Source: an uncultured Oscillospiraceae bacterium
GTDB lineage: Bacteria; Bacillota; Clostridia; Oscillospirales; Oscillospiraceae
Direction of reading: 5' to 3'
DNA: 6,843 nucleotides
Assembly (NCBI GenBank): GCA_948766235.1
Contig: CAQCFX010000024.1
Location: 18,686 to 25,528, forward strand
The position numbers and the translations under genes are program-made. This document shows, in pieces, positions 5,598 through 6,843 of the stretch; positions within the stretch are counted from its first letter, which is position 1, and the number at the start of each line of letters is the position of its first letter. The notes below the pieces were generated by a model, which saw only the letters and a list, made by a program, of their open reading frames with translations, did not search any database and was not told where the DNA came from.

Positions 5598-5626
5598 AGT
5601 ATACCACAGCTGTGCCCCGCTGTCAA
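5598..5626 (-). promoter_or_regulatory. Near-consensus promoter of the predicted small RNA
   Basis: On the minus strand TTGACA (5626-5621) and TATACT (5603-5598) are separated by exactly 17 nt. The -35 overlaps the stop codon of the deacetylase gene. The spacer holds the perfect 10-bp palindrome CACAGCTGTG (5605-5614), a possible operator. No terminator separates the deacetylase from this promoter. It is the best match to consensus in the window. Confidence 0.82.
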
Positions 5627-6363
5627 CCCGGCGGCAGCTTTCGGTATTCCTTCCCGTTTTCCGGCGTCACGCCCCGCACGGCGAACAGCTCCTCCACCGT
5701 GACAAATTTGTAGCCCTGGGCCATGAGGGCGTCCACCACCTGAAGGGCGGTGTCCACGCTGGAGGGGTAGATGTCGTGGAGCAGGATGATGCTGCCGTCC
5801 TGGGTGTTGTCCAGGATGACGGACACCTGGCGCGGGGTGTCCTGGTCGGACCAGTCCTCCGGGTCCACCGACCACAAAATGATGGGCGCGCCCGCCCGGG
5901 CCCGGTTGGCGGGGGTAATCATCCCATAGGGCGGGCGGAGCATATAGCTTTCCTGATCCAGCAGGCTTTTGAGCGTCTCCCGGAGCTGGTCCACCTCGGC
6001 GTAGAAGTCCGCGCCGCCCACCAGGGCCAGGGATTTATGGTGAAAGGTGTGCAGGCCGATCTGATGGCCCTCCCGCTCCATGCGTATCAGCAGCTCCTCG
6101 TTGCCCTGCACGTTTTCTCCGATGACGAAAAAGGTGGCGTGCACCCCCCTCTGGCTCAGACCGTCCAGCAGCGTGGTGGTGGTGGTGGAGCGGGGGCCGT
6201 CGTCAAAGGTGAGGGCGACAAAGGGCCCGGCGGGAAGGCTTGCCGGGGCGGCGGCGGGCAGACTGTCCCGGTAACAGAGGGGAAACCAGGTCCACGACAG
6301 CGCCAGCAGCGCCCCGGCCAGCGCCAGCGCTCCCGCACGCAGAATGAGAGGATGCTTTGACAA
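5623..6363 (-). CDS. Membrane-anchored polysaccharide deacetylase (NodB domain, CE4)
   Basis: A 246-residue protein. Residues 6-30 form a signal peptide or membrane anchor; the NodB domain follows from about residue 47. CE4 motifs are intact: motif 1 TFDDGP (D54, D55), motif 2 HTFHH (H105, H109, metal ligands), motif 3 RPPYG (143-147), motif 4 SVDPEDW (D167, W171) and motif 5 LLHD (H196). This supports metal-dependent N- or O-deacetylation of peptidoglycan or another surface glycan outside the membrane. PdaA/PdaB-like sporulation or lysozyme-resistance roles are possible but undetermined. The start is TTG (complement of 6361-6363): no ATG or GTG lies in frame between it and the upstream stop, and GGCGAGG stands just before it. 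Its stop codon is inside the -35 of the downstream RNA promoter. Divergent from the Lrp-like gene, with 166 bp between starts. Confidence 0.92.
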   Translation of the reverse strand: MSKHPLILRAGALALAGALLALSWTWFPLCYRDSLPAAAPASLPAGPFVALTFDDGPRSTTTTTLLDGLSQRGVHATFFVIGENVQGNEELLIRMEREGHQIGLHTFHHKSLALVGGADFYAEVDQLRETLKSLLDQESYMLRPPYGMITPANRARAGAPIILWSVDPEDWSDQDTPRQVSVILDNTQDGSIILLHDIYPSSVDTALQVVDALMAQGYKFVTVEELFAVRGVTPENGKEYRKLPPG

Positions 6364-6411
6364 CGCGCCTCGCCGCCTTTCTGTTTGCTCGCATAGCTGG
6401 GGATAGTATGC

Positions 6412-6423
6412 GCCGCCGGCGGC
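6412..6423. repeat. GC palindrome in the deacetylase/Lrp intergenic region
   Basis: GCCGCCGGCGGC is a perfect 12-bp palindrome in the region upstream of the deacetylase and on the far side of the Lrp promoter. It could be an operator or a leader hairpin of the deacetylase mRNA, or simply a GC-rich coincidence. I found no convincing promoter for the deacetylase nearby (ATGGCA-17-TACATA on the minus strand is the best, and weak). Confidence 0.3.
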
Positions 6424-6450
6424 CGGGTTATGTACTGCCGGAAATAGGGA

Positions 6451-6479
6451 TTGCCATTTGTTCTGACAGAGTATATAAT
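6451..6479 (+). promoter_or_regulatory. Strong sigma-A promoter for the Lrp-like gene
   Basis: TTGCCA (6451-6456) and perfect TATAAT (6474-6479) are spaced by 17 nt. The start of transcription should be near 6486, about 44 nt before the gene. An AGGAGG site (6516-6521) lies 8 nt before the ATG. Confidence 0.8.
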
Positions 6480-6490
6480 AATAAAATCAA

Positions 6491-6511
6491 CGTTTTTACC
6501 TGGTAAAAGCG
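6491..6511. repeat. Dyad in the leader of the Lrp-like gene, possible operator
   Basis: TTTTACC-T-GGTAAAA is a perfect 7-bp inverted repeat, extended to 10 bp with one mismatch or G-U pair (CGT at 6491-6493 opposite GCG at 6509-6511). It starts a few nt after the predicted transcription start. Lrp-family genes are often autoregulated by AT-rich dyads, so this is a candidate self-binding site; a short leader hairpin is the alternative. Confidence 0.45.
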
Positions 6512-6529
6512 TCATAGGAGGCATACATC

Positions 6530-6843
6530 ATGAAAGACCTGCTTCAGCTTTTGGAAAACGACTCCACCCTCAGCCACGCCCAGCTGGCAGCCATGACCGG
6601 CTCCACCGAGGGCGAGGTGGCCGCAGCGGTGGCGCAATATGAGAAGGACCACGTGATTTTAGGCTATAAAACCATCATCGACTGGGACCGCACCCAGCAG
6701 GAATCCGTCACCGCCCTGATTGAGGTGAGCGTCACCCCCCAGCGGGGGGAGGGCTTCGACCGGGTGGCCCAGCGCATCTACCAGTACGACGAGGTGGAGT
6801 CCCTCTACCTCATGTCCGGCGGCGCGTATGACATGATTGTCAC
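6530..6843 (+). CDS. Lrp/AsnC-family transcriptional regulator, 5' part (runs off the right edge)
   Basis: 104 codons are visible and open. Residues 1-45 resemble the Lrp winged helix-turn-helix (LLQLLENDSTLSHAQLA, then MTGSTEGEVAAAVAQYEKD, then VILGYKTIIDWD), and residues 58-104 the RAM ligand-binding and oligomerisation domain (ALIEVSVTP, then SLYLMSGGAYDMIV). The recognition helix is unusual: where Lrp proteins carry several basic or polar residues it has EGEVAAAVAQY with no arginine or lysine, so direct DNA binding may be weak or altered. Such clostridial Lrp-like proteins often precede an aminotransferase gene, which would lie outside the window. It likely senses an amino acid. Its promoter and site are strong, and a dyad in its leader suggests autoregulation. 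Confidence 0.88.
   Translation, partial: MKDLLQLLENDSTLSHAQLAAMTGSTEGEVAAAVAQYEKDHVILGYKTIIDWDRTQQESVTALIEVSVTPQRGEGFDRVAQRIYQYDEVESLYLMSGGAYDMIV

Noticed and set aside
5776..6360. 194-codon open frame on the plus strand opposite the deacetylase
   Set aside because: Antisense to a gene with complete CE4 motifs; glycine- and glutamine-rich composition without domain features.
1..6843. CRISPR array, transposase, tRNA or rRNA
   Set aside because: No regularly spaced repeats, no transposase-like frame with terminal repeats, and no cloverleaf or rRNA-like sequence was seen.

Overview
The window is 6.8 kb of GC-rich, gene-dense bacterial DNA. Ribosome binding sites are strong AGGAGG or AAGGGGG types and promoters are sigma-A-like (TTGNNN-17-TATAAT). 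The gene set is YqeG, a YqhT-like Xaa-Pro peptidase next to elongation factor P, a CD1247-type zinc-ribbon protein and a DUF6199-like membrane protein. Together these point to a high-GC clostridial Firmicute, probably of the Oscillospiraceae (Flavonifractor, Lawsonibacter or Oscillibacter type). That assignment is inference from gene content and style; no rRNA or other marker is present.

Layout. (i) 1-429, minus: 5' part of a TIM-barrel-like gene that runs off the left edge, divergent from (ii) a plus-strand run: yqeG-like HAD phosphatase (527-1030), an endonuclease IV/xylose-isomerase-like TIM barrel overlapping it by a GTGA (1027-1887), a 59-residue DUF6199-like membrane protein (1895-2074), an M24 Xaa-Pro peptidase (2101-3165), then a strong internal promoter, efp (3275-3844) and a CD1247-like acidic zinc-ribbon protein (3850-4275), closed by a GC-rich hairpin. 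(iii) A single lower-GC gene for a small secreted or anchored protein (4406-4792) lies between two almost identical GC-rich hairpins in inverted orientation. (iv) Minus strand: a polysaccharide deacetylase (5623-6363), then about 290 bp without a convincing gene, then an RNHCP-domain zinc protein (4848-5276). (v) Plus strand: an Lrp/AsnC-family regulator that runs off the right edge, with an excellent promoter and a dyad in its leader.

The most interesting part is the non-coding stretch 5336-5603 on the minus strand. It has a near-consensus promoter (TTGACA-17-TATACT), about 255 nt of sequence with long-range complementarity, and a textbook intrinsic terminator (9-bp perfect stem plus U6). 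I read it as an unannotated structured RNA: either a free-standing small RNA (6S-like roles are possible but unproven) or a riboswitch/attenuator-type leader for the RNHCP gene, which has no clear promoter of its own. One internal segment can pair with either of two partners, which hints at a switch.

Functional themes: translation of proline-rich proteins (peptidase plus EF-P), phosphatase and TIM-barrel housekeeping enzymes, envelope modification (deacetylase), and small zinc-binding proteins of unknown role.
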